A model generated the notes under the pieces. That model did not search any database. It saw only the letters and a list, made by a program, of their open reading frames with translations, and was not told the origin of the DNA. From Actinomycetes bacterium (lineage in GTDB: Bacteria; Actinomycetota; Actinomycetes; Mycobacteriales; Mycobacteriaceae), in the NCBI GenBank assembly GCA_023404955.1, contig JAEXZY010000070.1:10978-74977 (forward strand): a DNA stretch of 64,000 nt, read 5' to 3'. Shown here piece by piece: positions 15,058 to 23,186 of the stretch. The translations under genes were made by a program, and so were the position numbers. How positions within the stretch are numbered: the first letter of the stretch is position 1; each line of letters begins with the position of its first letter.

Positions 15058-15073
15058 ATTGAATTGATTCAAT
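15058..15073. promoter_or_regulatory. Candidate operator, copy 2 (ATTGAATTGATTCAAT)
   Basis: Two perfect 7-base arms (ATTGAAT and ATTCAAT) flank a TG spacer, about 80 bases upstream of the first transfer gene. It shares its 16-base length and outer bases with the site at 9215-9230. The surrounding 15000-15140 is clearly AT-rich compared with the genes and is the likely divergent promoter region of the element. Confidence 0.45.
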
Positions 15074-15141
15074 AATCAAGAGGCATTGCAAGCTGCGAAA
15101 TGAGTTTGACTATCTGTCAATAGAGGTGAGAAGCATCAAAA

Positions 15142-15345
15142 TCACCAGCGATTTCGCCATGTATTAATTACAACGACCACGCCAACAAGCAACCCAATGA
15201 GTGCCAGGCCGCCGACGATGACGATGAGCGTTGGCAGGATCGATTCGATCAAGCTGACGGCGCAGTACAACGCGATAGCACCAAACAGAATGCCGAAGCA
15301 CCAGCCGATAAGGCGGTCCATCCAGCTCCCTGGACTGTCGCTCAT
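15142..15345 (-). CDS. Small two-helix membrane protein
   Basis: This is a 67-residue ORF from ATG 15345 (MSDSPGSWMDRL). Two hydrophobic helices, about 12-32 and 34-60, are joined with no loop to speak of, and the C-terminus is NTWRNRW. It is the last of four small minus-strand genes. No family recognised. Confidence 0.55.
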   Translation of the reverse strand: MSDSPGSWMDRLIGWCFGILFGAIALYCAVSLIESILPTLIVIVGGLALIGLLVGVVVVINTWRNRW

Positions 15346-15397
15346 GGCGCATCGGATCTTCGCAGCTCGACGAGCACGACCCCGTCCGATTGCGGCG

Positions 15398-15664
15398 TCA
15401 TCGGTGATCACCCGAGACCAGCACCGCCTCCTGCCGGATGTGTTCCTGAGCAATCGCGAAGGCTGTCTCGATGCGGCGTACCGACGTGTTGGCACGCCGC
15501 TCAATCCGGGCGAGCTCGGCCTGCGGCATCGCGCGATGCAGTTGCCGCCGATCCCGCGCCGCCAACGCTGCATCGATGCTCAGCATCAGGACGGTGTAGA
15601 CCGCCAACAGAATTGCTAGCCAGAGCAACCGGGTGAACAAGCACGCGACGAGATCGACACTCAT
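15398..15664 (-). CDS. Small protein with one membrane helix and coiled coil
   Basis: The 88-residue product starts at ATG 15664, overlapping the preceding stop (ATGA), which makes this start better than the in-frame ATG at 15679. A hydrophobic helix at about residues 8-29 (FTRLLWLAILLAVYTVLML) is followed by a charged helix with many Arg, Ala and Glu. It looks like a membrane-anchored coiled-coil protein. Function unknown. Confidence 0.55.
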   Translation of the reverse strand: MSVDLVACLFTRLLWLAILLAVYTVLMLSIDAALAARDRRQLHRAMPQAELARIERRANTSVRRIETAFAIAQEHIRQEAVLVSGDHR

Positions 15665-15915
15665 GAGGGCCACCGACATATCCAGTCCACGATTGTCCGC
15701 GACACGATGGCGGACAGCTCCGAGGCGTGGGCACAGCTGGCCGGCGCCGTATTAACGTGGCGATTCGCGTTGGCAATCACCGCTTCGGTGAAAGACATAC
15801 TCTGCGAGAGCACATCGTTGAGTACGGCATCGGCCGCGGCGCGGTCGTCGCTCGTGGGAGCTGGCGGGCACCAAGAGGACGGGACGTCCAGAACTGTGTA
15901 GTCGGTACTAGTCAT
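15661..15915 (-). CDS. Small element protein, unknown
   Basis: This 84-residue protein starts at ATG 15915 (MTSTDYTVLDVPSSWCPP). It is soluble by composition, with an Ala-rich helical middle (DDRAAADAVLNDVLSQ) and three Cys. It is translationally coupled to the next gene downstream. I see no known motif. Confidence 0.5.
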   Translation of the reverse strand: MTSTDYTVLDVPSSWCPPAPTSDDRAAADAVLNDVLSQSMSFTEAVIANANRHVNTAPASCAHASELSAIVSRTIVDWICRWPS

Positions 15916-15927
15916 CGCGGGTCCTCG

Positions 15928-16233
15928 TCAACGTCCGAATCCGGCGACCTCGTTGCCGACGTAGTTCGCAAACTGATCAACGATGTAATTGAGGCGGTTA
16001 ACGACAACCGGATCGCCGTCAGCCTGAAAGGTCGCCTCGCGACTCAGCATCGCTACAGCCTGGAGGCCGATACCGGCGACCATGCCAGCTGCCTGTACAC
16101 GGGTGGCGGTAACGAGGCCGTGGGTCACCTCGCGATTCTGCAGTCGCGCCAGGGTCTTGCCTTCGGTACGGCTGAAGCCCTCGGGCACTTGCTCTGAGAG
16201 CTGTTGTTGGGAACGAACCATCGGAAGAGACAT
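15928..16233 (-). CDS. Helical protein of the element, unknown
   Basis: From ATG 16233 the product is 101 residues (an upstream in-frame ATG at 16254 adds seven). The middle contains a moderately hydrophobic Gly/Ala helix (ATRVQAAGMVAGIGLQAVAML), possibly membrane-associated. It is first in the run of four small minus-strand genes 16233-15142. Similar small proteins occur on mycobacterial plasmids, but I cannot name the family. Confidence 0.5.
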   Translation of the reverse strand: MSLPMVRSQQQLSEQVPEGFSRTEGKTLARLQNREVTHGLVTATRVQAAGMVAGIGLQAVAMLSREATFQADGDPVVVNRLNYIVDQFANYVGNEVAGFGR

Positions 16234-16245
16234 TTGGACGGCCTT

Positions 16246-16267
16246 TCTGGTCATAATCTGGTCATAG
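16246..16267. repeat. Tandem 11-base repeat TCTGGTCATA(A/G) at a divergent promoter
   Basis: TCTGGTCATAA (16246-16256) is followed immediately by TCTGGTCATAG (16257-16267). Related blocks TCTGGTCGCA and TCTGGTTATG recur at 16319-16328 and 16352-16361, the last overlapping the ATG of the plus-strand gene at 16359. Spaced direct repeats between two divergent genes suggest an iteron-like or regulator-binding array. Confidence 0.45.
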
Positions 16268-16358
16268 GCTCGGGAAGAATTCCCTCGTCACAAGCCTGCC
16301 GCTCTGCACGTCCGACTTTCTGGTCGCATCTTGGTGAGATTCCGGGCAAAATCTGGTT

Positions 16359-16871
16359 ATGCCGGGCCAGAGTTCACGTGACAACCTCGTCGCAGAGCTC
16401 AAGATCGTTCGCAAGTCAGGACTGCATCGACTGGCAGAGCGGATGCCGGAGCTGCCAGAGCTCACCCGGCTAGCGAAGGAAACGATGGGTGCCGGCACCG
16501 CCGACGATGTCGAACGAATGCTGCGCCACGTCTTTCGGTCCTATGCCGAGGGCGCCCAAGGCACAGCCGTGGGCATCCTTCTCGGACTCGAACTGGGGCG
16601 GCGAGGCGCCAACCCTTCGGTGTTGAGGGATGCGGCGGCGAAGCGACTCGGGTACTACTCCGTAGAGACATTCCGAAAGAAGCCGGAGGACAACGCGATT
16701 GGCTACTTCGCCGACATCTTGCAGCGGTATGCGAGCGATACCGGGCGGTTGGAGGTGACCAACCCCAACAAGGTAGATCACATCATGGAACTCATTTCGC
16801 AGCTCACGGTTGCCGAGTACAACGAGCTCATGCGGCGTGTACGGCATTGGTTCTCGACACTCGTTCTCTAG
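16359..16871 (+). CDS. Stand-alone actinobacterial signalling-module-like domain protein
   Basis: The 170-residue protein is all-helical by composition. The segment RDAAAKRLGYYSVETFRKKPED resembles a short module found in many actinobacterial multidomain signalling and NTPase proteins, where a repeat 'RR..AAE.LG.SVETFR' precedes the main domain. Here it stands alone with an N-terminal helical part (LPELTRLAKETMGAGTADD) and a C-terminal helix. An adaptor role is possible. Assignment rests on recalled pattern similarity only. Confidence 0.45.
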   Translation: MPGQSSRDNLVAELKIVRKSGLHRLAERMPELPELTRLAKETMGAGTADDVERMLRHVFRSYAEGAQGTAVGILLGLELGRRGANPSVLRDAAAKRLGYYSVETFRKKPEDNAIGYFADILQRYASDTGRLEVTNPNKVDHIMELISQLTVAEYNELMRRVRHWFSTLVL

Positions 16872-17041
16872 CGTATCCGTAAAGGCCTTGGAAACCCCCT
16901 TACTGATTCGCGGCGCCCGGCTCGTCGAGCCTTCGTACGGGTGAAGTGGCATGGGCATCGGACAGCCGACTAGGAAGTCTGCGACTAACGTGGTCTGAGC
17001 TATCGAACGCCGCTATGTTGTGGCAACTTGAGGGGGAATGG

Positions 17042-18106
17042 ATGCCGTTTCGATTGACGCATTCCACCGCTGATCCCGTAAGGCTGATCGTAATAGGTCT
17101 TGGGCATCAGAGCGTGGACGACCACCTGCCGGCTATAACGGAAAGCGACGCCGTGGAGCTTGCTGGCGTTGCAGACATTGATGCAGAGCGTGCTCAGCAG
17201 ATCGGTGACCATTACCGGGTGCCTTACGACAGCACGACGGAGGGCTTGCTCGGCAAAATTGCGACCCCGGACGCCGCGCTTATCGCGGTGCCTCACACTG
17301 GGTACCTACCCATAATCGAGCAACTTGCGCGTCGGGGCGTTCACATCATCAAGGAGAAGCCCTTTGCTGTCTCCATGGCCGACGCCAAAGATCTGATACG
17401 AGTTGTAAAGCAGCATGATGTCACACTGCAAGTGACCCTTCAACGACGCTTTAACCCCATCTACCGGAGTTTCGAACAGCTCACACGGCGGATCGGCAAG
17501 TTGTACTCGATCGAGGGGCGCTACACAATGAACGTCGCACGCCTAGACGAAGGATGGAGAGCTAGCCGGCTCTTTGCAGGCGGCGGAGCGCTGATCGATC
17601 TCGGATATCACTATATCGACCTAATCGTTTGGTATTTCGGGCTGCCTGATGAGGTGAGCTGCAAGACTTCTACCGGGAATCGACTTGATCAAAAATATGA
17701 CGTTGAAGACACGGCACTTCTCACTTTCGCCTACAACCAGCATCAGGGCGAAGCTGGGATTGTTCTTGGATCGCTAATAGTTTCGCGGGTTTATCCGGCC
17801 AAAGACGAGCTCATGGTTGCGTATGGCTCTCGAGGAAGTGTTCTCGTTCGACGAGGCGAAGTAACACGCTACGACACAAACGGCACTTCTATTGAGTGCC
17901 TCACGCGAACCGGAAGTTGGCCCTCCGCACTTGTAGACCAAATTGAAGAGTTTGCCGGACACATTCGGAGCCGGGAACATTCTGGCGAAATCGAACGCCG
18001 GTACCTTGAACAGATAGCACTGGTCGCGGCTGCATACGAATCTGCTCGATCCGGCCAACCACAGAACCCACACGAGTACCTTCAGCACTTAGAGGAGGAC
18101 GCATGA
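17042..18106 (+). CDS. Gfo/Idh/MocA-family oxidoreductase
   Basis: This 354-residue NAD(P)-dependent sugar dehydrogenase has a Rossmann fold at residues 13-30 (LIVIGLGHQS) and the catalytic EKP motif at 105-107. GGGALIDLGYHYIDL carries the conserved Asp and His of the substrate site. GAGGGGG-type ribosome site lies just before ATG 17042. Members oxidise a sugar hydroxyl to a ketone. The next gene, translationally coupled by ATGA, is an aminotransferase that would aminate such a ketone, as in 3-amino-3-deoxy sugar or AHBA-type pathways. The codons are more AT-ending than in the core. Confidence 0.88.
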   Translation: MPFRLTHSTADPVRLIVIGLGHQSVDDHLPAITESDAVELAGVADIDAERAQQIGDHYRVPYDSTTEGLLGKIATPDAALIAVPHTGYLPIIEQLARRGVHIIKEKPFAVSMADAKDLIRVVKQHDVTLQVTLQRRFNPIYRSFEQLTRRIGKLYSIEGRYTMNVARLDEGWRASRLFAGGGALIDLGYHYIDLIVWYFGLPDEVSCKTSTGNRLDQKYDVEDTALLTFAYNQHQGEAGIVLGSLIVSRVYPAKDELMVAYGSRGSVLVRRGEVTRYDTNGTSIECLTRTGSWPSALVDQIEEFAGHIRSREHSGEIERRYLEQIALVAAAYESARSGQPQNPHEYLQHLEEDA

Positions 18107-19371
18107 CCGAGGCAGTAAAGCTCGCAATTCACGGCGGCGAGCCACACCTAGCCGATCCCTCACAAGCCAAATTTGTGTGGCCGCGTGTCGATGATCGAAT
18201 GCGGAGAGTCGTCCTGAAGCAGCTCGACGACACTTTGTCGATCTACGATAACACTGGAATATTCGGCGAATTCGAGCGCGATTTTTCTCACGCGATTGGC
18301 CGCCAGTTCGCTCTCCTGTTCAACTCGGGAACATCCGCTATCAGTGCAATGTACGAAGCGATTGCCCCCACCGCGCCGCCGGAGGTGCTTTGCCCGGTTT
18401 ACACTTTTCACGCGACTGTGAGCCCTTTGATGTACATCGGCGGCGCGCCAATTTTCTGCGACTCTGACAGTGAAGGCAACGTCGCCTTGGAAGAGATCCA
18501 GCGGAGGCGGACTAGTCAATCTGTAGCGGTGATGGTTACTCACATGTGGGGCAATCCAGTTAGAGATATCGAGGCGATCGCGCGGTATTGCCGCGATGAG
18601 AATCTTTACCTTCTTGAAGATTGCTCCCATGCCCATGGCGCGCAAATGAACGGTCGCCCGGTAGGAAGCTTCGGCGACATGGCTGCATGGAGCCTCCAGG
18701 GGCAGAAAACTGTAACGGGGGGTGAGGGTGGCATAATGGTCACTGACAACGCCGACTTGTATTATCGAAGCCTACTTCAGGGCCACTATAATAAGCGGCC
18801 AAAAGTGGAAATACCTGAGGGAAACCGGCTCCGCGAGTATGCGCTTACAGGTATGGGCATGAAATTGAGAGCTCATCCCCTGGCAATTGCAATCGCTGCC
18901 GATCAATTCAAGCAACTGTCCCATTTCATAGAGACCCGACAGCGCCATGCGGAGATAATCCACGACACACTCGCTGATTTTCGATTCCTTCGGACACCTG
19001 ACCCTAACGACGGCCTCGTAAGATCTTGGTACGCATTCACGGTCCTGTACGACGAAAAGTTGACGCCAGGCGTGACGCGCGAACGATTTGTTGAAGCACT
19101 CCACGCCGAAGGACTTAACGAGGTTGACATACCTGGATCGACCGGACTCATTAATTCTGTCCCGTTATTCTCCAAGCCAAATGAAATACTAAGGCGTCTT
19201 TATTCTACCGAAGCGTCGGATCAACAGGATTTTCCTAAAGCCCATCGCTTTTACACGCGCCTTATGAAGCTACCTGTGTGGACATTTCCCGAGGAAGAAG
19301 GGACAGTTCGCAGGTACTGTGAAGGTATAGCCAAGGTAGCTGAGTACGTTGAGAAGCATAGGAATCTTTAA
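18103..19371 (+). CDS. DegT/DnrJ/EryC1/StrS-family PLP aminotransferase
   Basis: This 422-residue sugar aminotransferase has NSGTSA near residue 74 for the cofactor phosphate, EDCSHAHGA at 172-180 for the PLP ring, and the Schiff-base Lys202 in SLQGQKTVTGGEGG. The N-terminal WPRVDD resembles the start of AHBA-synthase-like members. With the upstream oxidoreductase it would make an amino sugar or amino cyclitol. The substrate cannot be told. An 80-base gap with its own extended -10 follows before the CYTH gene. Confidence 0.9.
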   Translation: MTEAVKLAIHGGEPHLADPSQAKFVWPRVDDRMRRVVLKQLDDTLSIYDNTGIFGEFERDFSHAIGRQFALLFNSGTSAISAMYEAIAPTAPPEVLCPVYTFHATVSPLMYIGGAPIFCDSDSEGNVALEEIQRRRTSQSVAVMVTHMWGNPVRDIEAIARYCRDENLYLLEDCSHAHGAQMNGRPVGSFGDMAAWSLQGQKTVTGGEGGIMVTDNADLYYRSLLQGHYNKRPKVEIPEGNRLREYALTGMGMKLRAHPLAIAIAADQFKQLSHFIETRQRHAEIIHDTLADFRFLRTPDPNDGLVRSWYAFTVLYDEKLTPGVTRERFVEALHAEGLNEVDIPGSTGLINSVPLFSKPNEILRRLYSTEASDQQDFPKAHRFYTRLMKLPVWTFPEEEGTVRRYCEGIAKVAEYVEKHRNL

Positions 19372-19412
19372 AGGGAAGGAGTCATCTTGGCTTCCTATTT
19401 TGATCTGCGATG

Positions 19413-19421
19413 TGTTACAAT
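19413..19421 (+). promoter_or_regulatory. Extended -10 promoter TGTTACAAT
   Basis: TGT directly followed by TACAAT gives an extended -10 box of the housekeeping sigma type, 45 bases before the CYTH start codon. A nearly identical box (TGCTACAAT) precedes the gene at 21913. No clear -35 is needed with TGn. Confidence 0.4.
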
Positions 19422-19465
19422 TATTGGTAACTCTGAACTAATTACAGCCGGAAGGAGGGTCCAGG

Positions 19466-20008
19466 ATGTCGTCACCGGCTTCCAGTGAAATCGAATTGGA
19501 GCTTACATATTTGGCGGGAGAGCTGCCGGATCTTGGTGGCCTTAGTGGCACTCCGATGGAGGATGTCTACTTTCCTGATGACCCCAGTGTGCATCCCCGC
19601 CTTCGCCTGCGCCGTAAGGGCGACAATTACGAGCTCACAAAGAAGATCCCGGTAGACAGCTCAGATGCTTCGCGGCATGCGGAAATGACAATTTCTCTGA
19701 GCGAGATCGAATATGTGTCTCTAACTATTGGCCACGCGCGGAAGGTTACTAAAACCCGGTATGTAGTTCCGCTTGGAGGGCGAGCCGCAGAAGTTGACGT
19801 CTTCGAGGGTGCGCTCGCGGGACTGGTGCTGATTGATTTCGAGTTCGAATCCGAAGCCGAAATGCGAAACTTTGCGCCCCCACCGGAATGCCTGGCGGAA
19901 GTCACGCAGGAGGATTTTATCGCTGGGGGTCTTCTTGCAGGCAAAGCATATAGCGACATTGCGGATGAACTCGCTCGGTTCAAATATATCCGTGTCGGTG
20001 AGCAATAA
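19466..20008 (+). CDS. CYTH-domain (triphosphate tunnel) protein
   Basis: The 180-residue protein has the CYTH order: an N-terminal acidic motif EIELELT (residues 8-14), LRLRRKGDNYELTKK, TKTRYVV, the acidic strand VDVFEGALAG with IDFEFESEAEM, and GGLLAGKAY at the end. CYTH enzymes bind triphosphates in a beta-tunnel with divalent metal, as triphosphatases or class IV adenylate cyclases. The usual ExExK is altered, with Thr in the Lys position, so substrate handling may differ. The stop overlaps the deaminase start. AAGGAGGGTCC precedes the ATG. Confidence 0.78.
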   Translation: MSSPASSEIELELTYLAGELPDLGGLSGTPMEDVYFPDDPSVHPRLRLRRKGDNYELTKKIPVDSSDASRHAEMTISLSEIEYVSLTIGHARKVTKTRYVVPLGGRAAEVDVFEGALAGLVLIDFEFESEAEMRNFAPPPECLAEVTQEDFIAGGLLAGKAYSDIADELARFKYIRVGEQ

Positions 20009-20439
20009 TGCTTACCGACCGTGATCGCCGATTGGTCGCTTATGCGTCTGACATGATTCGTAAGTACTTCATCGAGGACGAGCACCACGTTGCATGCGCC
20101 CTCCGTTGTGGAGGTAAGAAATATCCTGCGCTGCATCTGGATTCCAGCGGCATTGATGTTTGCGCTGAACCGATTGCGTTGAGCAACGCGCTGATGGCCG
20201 GTGAGTCGGATTTCGATACGATCGTGGCTGTCCGCTGGGACGGCAATCCAGGCTCCCCACCAGAAGTGATTGCCCCCTGTGGTGATTGCCGTCAGCTCTT
20301 GATCGAATACTGTCCTGAAGTGCGGGTAATTCTTGACGACGGCCAAGGAGAACACATAACGGTTTCGGCCTCGGATCTGGTTCCCTACCCCTACCTCAAA
20401 AAGACATCGCGGCTGGCGCGGGGAAAGTTTCGGCCCTGA
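20008..20439 (+). CDS. Cytidine deaminase-like zinc enzyme
   Basis: The 143-residue protein carries the deaminase zinc site CAE (Cys52, catalytic Glu54) and PCGDC (Cys91, Cys94), as in bacterial cytidine deaminases and blasticidin-S deaminase. It would hydrolyse the amino group of a cytosine or related nucleoside. The tandem position behind a CYTH protein and before a nucleoside-type kinase suggests a free nucleoside or nucleotide substrate, not DNA. Start ATG 20008 overlaps the upstream stop (TAATG). Confidence 0.85.
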   Translation: MLTDRDRRLVAYASDMIRKYFIEDEHHVACALRCGGKKYPALHLDSSGIDVCAEPIALSNALMAGESDFDTIVAVRWDGNPGSPPEVIAPCGDCRQLLIEYCPEVRVILDDGQGEHITVSASDLVPYPYLKKTSRLARGKFRP

Positions 20440-20519
20440 ATTGCCAGCGTAAAGGACACGCGATATCAACAGCCGAGTTGCAGGGTGAGTCTTAGTTCGG
20501 TGCATGGACGGGTGACTTA

Positions 20520-21125
20520 ATGGGCTTCCTGGCCGTATGTGGGCCCGACGGATCGGGCAAATCGACACTAGTGACGGAACTCGCGGCCGAATTAGGGATA
20601 GACTCACTCCCCGAAAGGCCTATGGAACTAAGTGCATTTAGTGACTGGATTGCGAATCCAACTCGCTCGCGATTGGTCAGAGCGCAGCGTGCTTTTATGA
20701 AACACGCGCTTGATCGTCAAGCCTCCGCCGCCCTCACCGGTGGTGTGGTGGAACGGTTGATTTGGGACAATCTTAGCGTGTTCCTGCGTGGCCGTTTGGA
20801 ATTAGGCGACTTGCTTGAGGATGACTACAACGACTTAGTCGCTGAGTTCTCGCCATTAGCGGCCGCCGCTCCAAGGCCGGCTGCGATCATCTATCTCGAC
20901 TCTCGACTGGACGTACTTATAACATCAATGGCGGCCCGCGGTCGAGTGGACGACGAGGCTATGGATAGAAGATCAGCAACGTGCTTCCACGCGTTGTACG
21001 CAGACTGGATCTCCACCGTCGATTACTGCGATGTCTTAAGGATCGAAGCGTTGTCGTGTGACGCGCGCTCGCTTGCCAGTAAAGTGTCCAATCAGCTGCG
21101 GGCTCTAGACATCCCAACTGCGTGA
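20520..21125 (+). CDS. P-loop (deoxy)nucleoside or nucleotide kinase-like protein
   Basis: The 201-residue protein starts with a P-loop GPDGSGKST (residues 8-16). GVVERLIWDNLSVFLRGR resembles the DR/Y-type catalytic segment, and IIYLDSRLDVLITSMAARGRVDD the base and lid region of thymidylate kinase-like folds. It is somewhat shorter and more diverged than Tmk, so a nucleoside or non-standard nucleotide substrate is plausible. The last gene of the run that starts at 17042. Confidence 0.7.
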   Translation: MGFLAVCGPDGSGKSTLVTELAAELGIDSLPERPMELSAFSDWIANPTRSRLVRAQRAFMKHALDRQASAALTGGVVERLIWDNLSVFLRGRLELGDLLEDDYNDLVAEFSPLAAAAPRPAAIIYLDSRLDVLITSMAARGRVDDEAMDRRSATCFHALYADWISTVDYCDVLRIEALSCDARSLASKVSNQLRALDIPTA

Positions 21126-21333
21126 ATTCTAGGAGATCCCGCCCTTAGGTGTGAGGATCGCTGCGGGTCAATTTGTTGCATGTTTAGATTTCGTGACTGA
21201 TTCTCATTCTCAGAACCCCGAGAACCGCGGTGTGCGGACGAGATAAGCCACGCTAATTGTACATACGGATACTTATAAGTATCATTCTGCACTATGGTGG
21301 TAGCCAACTGCATTCTTCTTCGGGGCGAGTGAA

Positions 21334-21846
21334 ATGTCGGTCTCAATCAGAGCGATGGCGGAAGATGACATTATCGGTGTCGTTCGTGCTTGCAATGACT
21401 GGCAAGAATTGGCGCAGTATGGTGCCCCCTATTGGCGTCCGCGAAGTTCTGCCCAGCTTCGGCGCAAGATTGCAGCCACGTCTGGGCCGCAGCTGGCAGC
21501 TGAATACAGCTTCGTTCTCGCGGAGGCCGATGGACGTCTCGTTGGCGAGTGCTCGCTGCATACCATCGACTGGCGCAGTGGTTTCGGGCAAGTCGGTGTG
21601 TGTATCTGGAGTCCGGCCGATCGTCGCAGTGGATATGGTCGTGCGGCCGTGCAACACGCAGTTAATTGGGGTTTCAGATATCTGGGCCTTGCTCGGTTAG
21701 AAGCTTGGATCGTGGATGGCAACGAACCGTCGCTTGAACTATTCAAGAGCTTCGGATTTATTTATGAGGCGACATTGCAGAGTCGTTACCTGCATGACGG
21801 TGTGCGAAAAGCGATGCACGTGCTGGCCCTGTCACCGTCGGCATAG
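21334..21846 (+). CDS. GNAT acetyltransferase (RimJ/RimL type)
   Basis: The 170-residue protein has an N-terminal IRAMAEDD, the acetyl-CoA loop RRSGYGRAAV and the C-terminal EAWIVDGNEPSLELFKSFGF, diagnostic for GNAT proteins that acetylate an amino group. The 208-base gap upstream contains a TATAAG box at about 21270, so it may have its own promoter. In this context it may acetylate the amino product of the preceding cluster or serve as resistance. Both are inference. Confidence 0.85.
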   Translation: MSVSIRAMAEDDIIGVVRACNDWQELAQYGAPYWRPRSSAQLRRKIAATSGPQLAAEYSFVLAEADGRLVGECSLHTIDWRSGFGQVGVCIWSPADRRSGYGRAAVQHAVNWGFRYLGLARLEAWIVDGNEPSLELFKSFGFIYEATLQSRYLHDGVRKAMHVLALSPSA

Positions 21847-21892
21847 GAACGCTGCGTTCCAGCATTTAGATATAGGCGCTGAGCTGGTGTTT

Positions 21893-21901
21893 TGCTACAA
21901 T
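21893..21901 (+). promoter_or_regulatory. Extended -10 promoter TGCTACAAT
   Basis: TGC plus TACAAT ends 11 bases before ATG 21913, which implies a very short or absent leader. Leaderless transcripts are common in mycobacteria. It matches the box at 19413-19421 in all but one base. Confidence 0.45.
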
Positions 21902-21912
21902 AACGGTAAGCA

Positions 21913-23052
21913 ATGCCACGCAAACTACGATCATCAAGTTCATCTCGGCTCCGCAAAACCAAAGCGGCGCTGCTCGCCGTGTCACTCAGCCTCTCCGGCA
22001 TCCTGCTCATCATGACAAATGGCTGGATGTCTGCACTCAATCTTGGCGACTTTGGTTGGCTGCATGCCCTGCCGCTCGGCGAACTCGGCGGAACTCTCTT
22101 CGGCGCAGGGTTTCTCGGCACGCTGTTCGAGTACAGCTTCCGTAAGGATCAGGAAGAGGCAACTGTCGAGCAGTTCCGGGAGATCATAAGAGAGCAGGCG
22201 CCGGCCATGCGTGATGCCGTCATCGAGGGCTTCGCCATCCACCCTCAGGATCTCAGGCGTGTGGCCAATCCAGAACTCCTCGACGACATCGCGTCAAATG
22301 TGATGAGCTTGCGCCTTGGTGACGAACAGTTCGCCCGGGAGATTTACCGCGACATTCGTGATCAAGCAATTCATGCCGCGGAGCGTTGGTACGACGTGGA
22401 GGTGCGGATTCGACTGTCGGACCGGACACAGGGGAGTGCGGCGAGCGCTCCACTCTTCGACGTTGTCGTCGAATGGGAGTACACGACAGTGCCATCTGGT
22501 CCGGTGCGGCGCTTCGCATGCGTCTCGGATCGGGACGAGTACAACGACTTGCGACAGGACGTGCCGGCCACTTCGACCTGGATGATGGTTCCGCGGCCGG
22601 GTATGGATGCGAGCAGCCGCGACTTTTACGAGCTTCTCGAACTGACCGTGGACGGCGAACCGCAGGTAATCCGACGAACGGCGCGCAAAACGGGTCAGAC
22701 GTACACCGTGAACCTTGGAGACAAAGCGATGGCGGGGACACCTGTCCGCATCCGACAAATGTTCCGCACTGTGACACCGACCTGGGGCCACCGATTGTTC
22801 TTCGAACTGCCGCAGCCGGGGCGCAACATCTCACTCACCCTGGACTACACCGCAACCGATATCGCCCACATGCGGGTCAGTGACACTGTCGGAGCTTTAG
22901 TGCCGCCACAGGTGACTCAGCTGCCGAATACGGTTCCCGGACGGGCTATTTCAGTCGAAGCTCCTGGATGGCTGCTGTCGAAGGCCGGATTCGCCTTCAC
23001 ATGGACCCTGAATACAGAACTGCCCCGCGACGACGCTCGCGAGGCAGCCTGA
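21913..23052 (+). CDS. Two-TM membrane protein with large soluble domain, unknown
   Basis: The 379-residue protein has a basic start (MPRKLRSSSSSRLRKTK), one helix at about 18-38 and a second weak one near 52-72 (GGTLFGAGFLGTLFEYSF). The soluble part begins with an acidic coiled coil (RKDQEEATVEQFREIIREQ) and is then beta-rich, with no enzyme motif that I recognise. The layout, paired TM helices plus sensor-like domain next to a small XRE gene on a defence-rich island, resembles membrane effectors of phage-defence modules, but that is a guess from architecture. Confidence 0.6.
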   Translation: MPRKLRSSSSSRLRKTKAALLAVSLSLSGILLIMTNGWMSALNLGDFGWLHALPLGELGGTLFGAGFLGTLFEYSFRKDQEEATVEQFREIIREQAPAMRDAVIEGFAIHPQDLRRVANPELLDDIASNVMSLRLGDEQFAREIYRDIRDQAIHAAERWYDVEVRIRLSDRTQGSAASAPLFDVVVEWEYTTVPSGPVRRFACVSDRDEYNDLRQDVPATSTWMMVPRPGMDASSRDFYELLELTVDGEPQVIRRTARKTGQTYTVNLGDKAMAGTPVRIRQMFRTVTPTWGHRLFFELPQPGRNISLTLDYTATDIAHMRVSDTVGALVPPQVTQLPNTVPGRAISVEAPGWLLSKAGFAFTWTLNTELPRDDAREAA

Positions 23053-23186
23053 TCATATAGTGCGATTCCTCTGCCTATTCGCCGCCACTCATGTCCGTCC
23101 CTTCCGTCCCGTCCGGCCAAGACCTGGAACGCTACTTATAAGTCTGTAGACCGTCAAGTAGCGGACCGGAATCGTCATGTGGCGTT

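Noticed and set aside
7030..16260. A complete conjugative element with its own type IV secretion system
   Set aside because: Only a coupling-type ATPase is present. No VirB4, VirB6 or relaxase gene was found in the window.
19843..19858. GTTCGAATCC, a match to the tRNA T-loop and possible right attachment repeat
   Set aside because: Only ten bases match, it lies inside the CYTH coding sequence in a conserved acidic strand, and the flanks do not resemble the tRNA.
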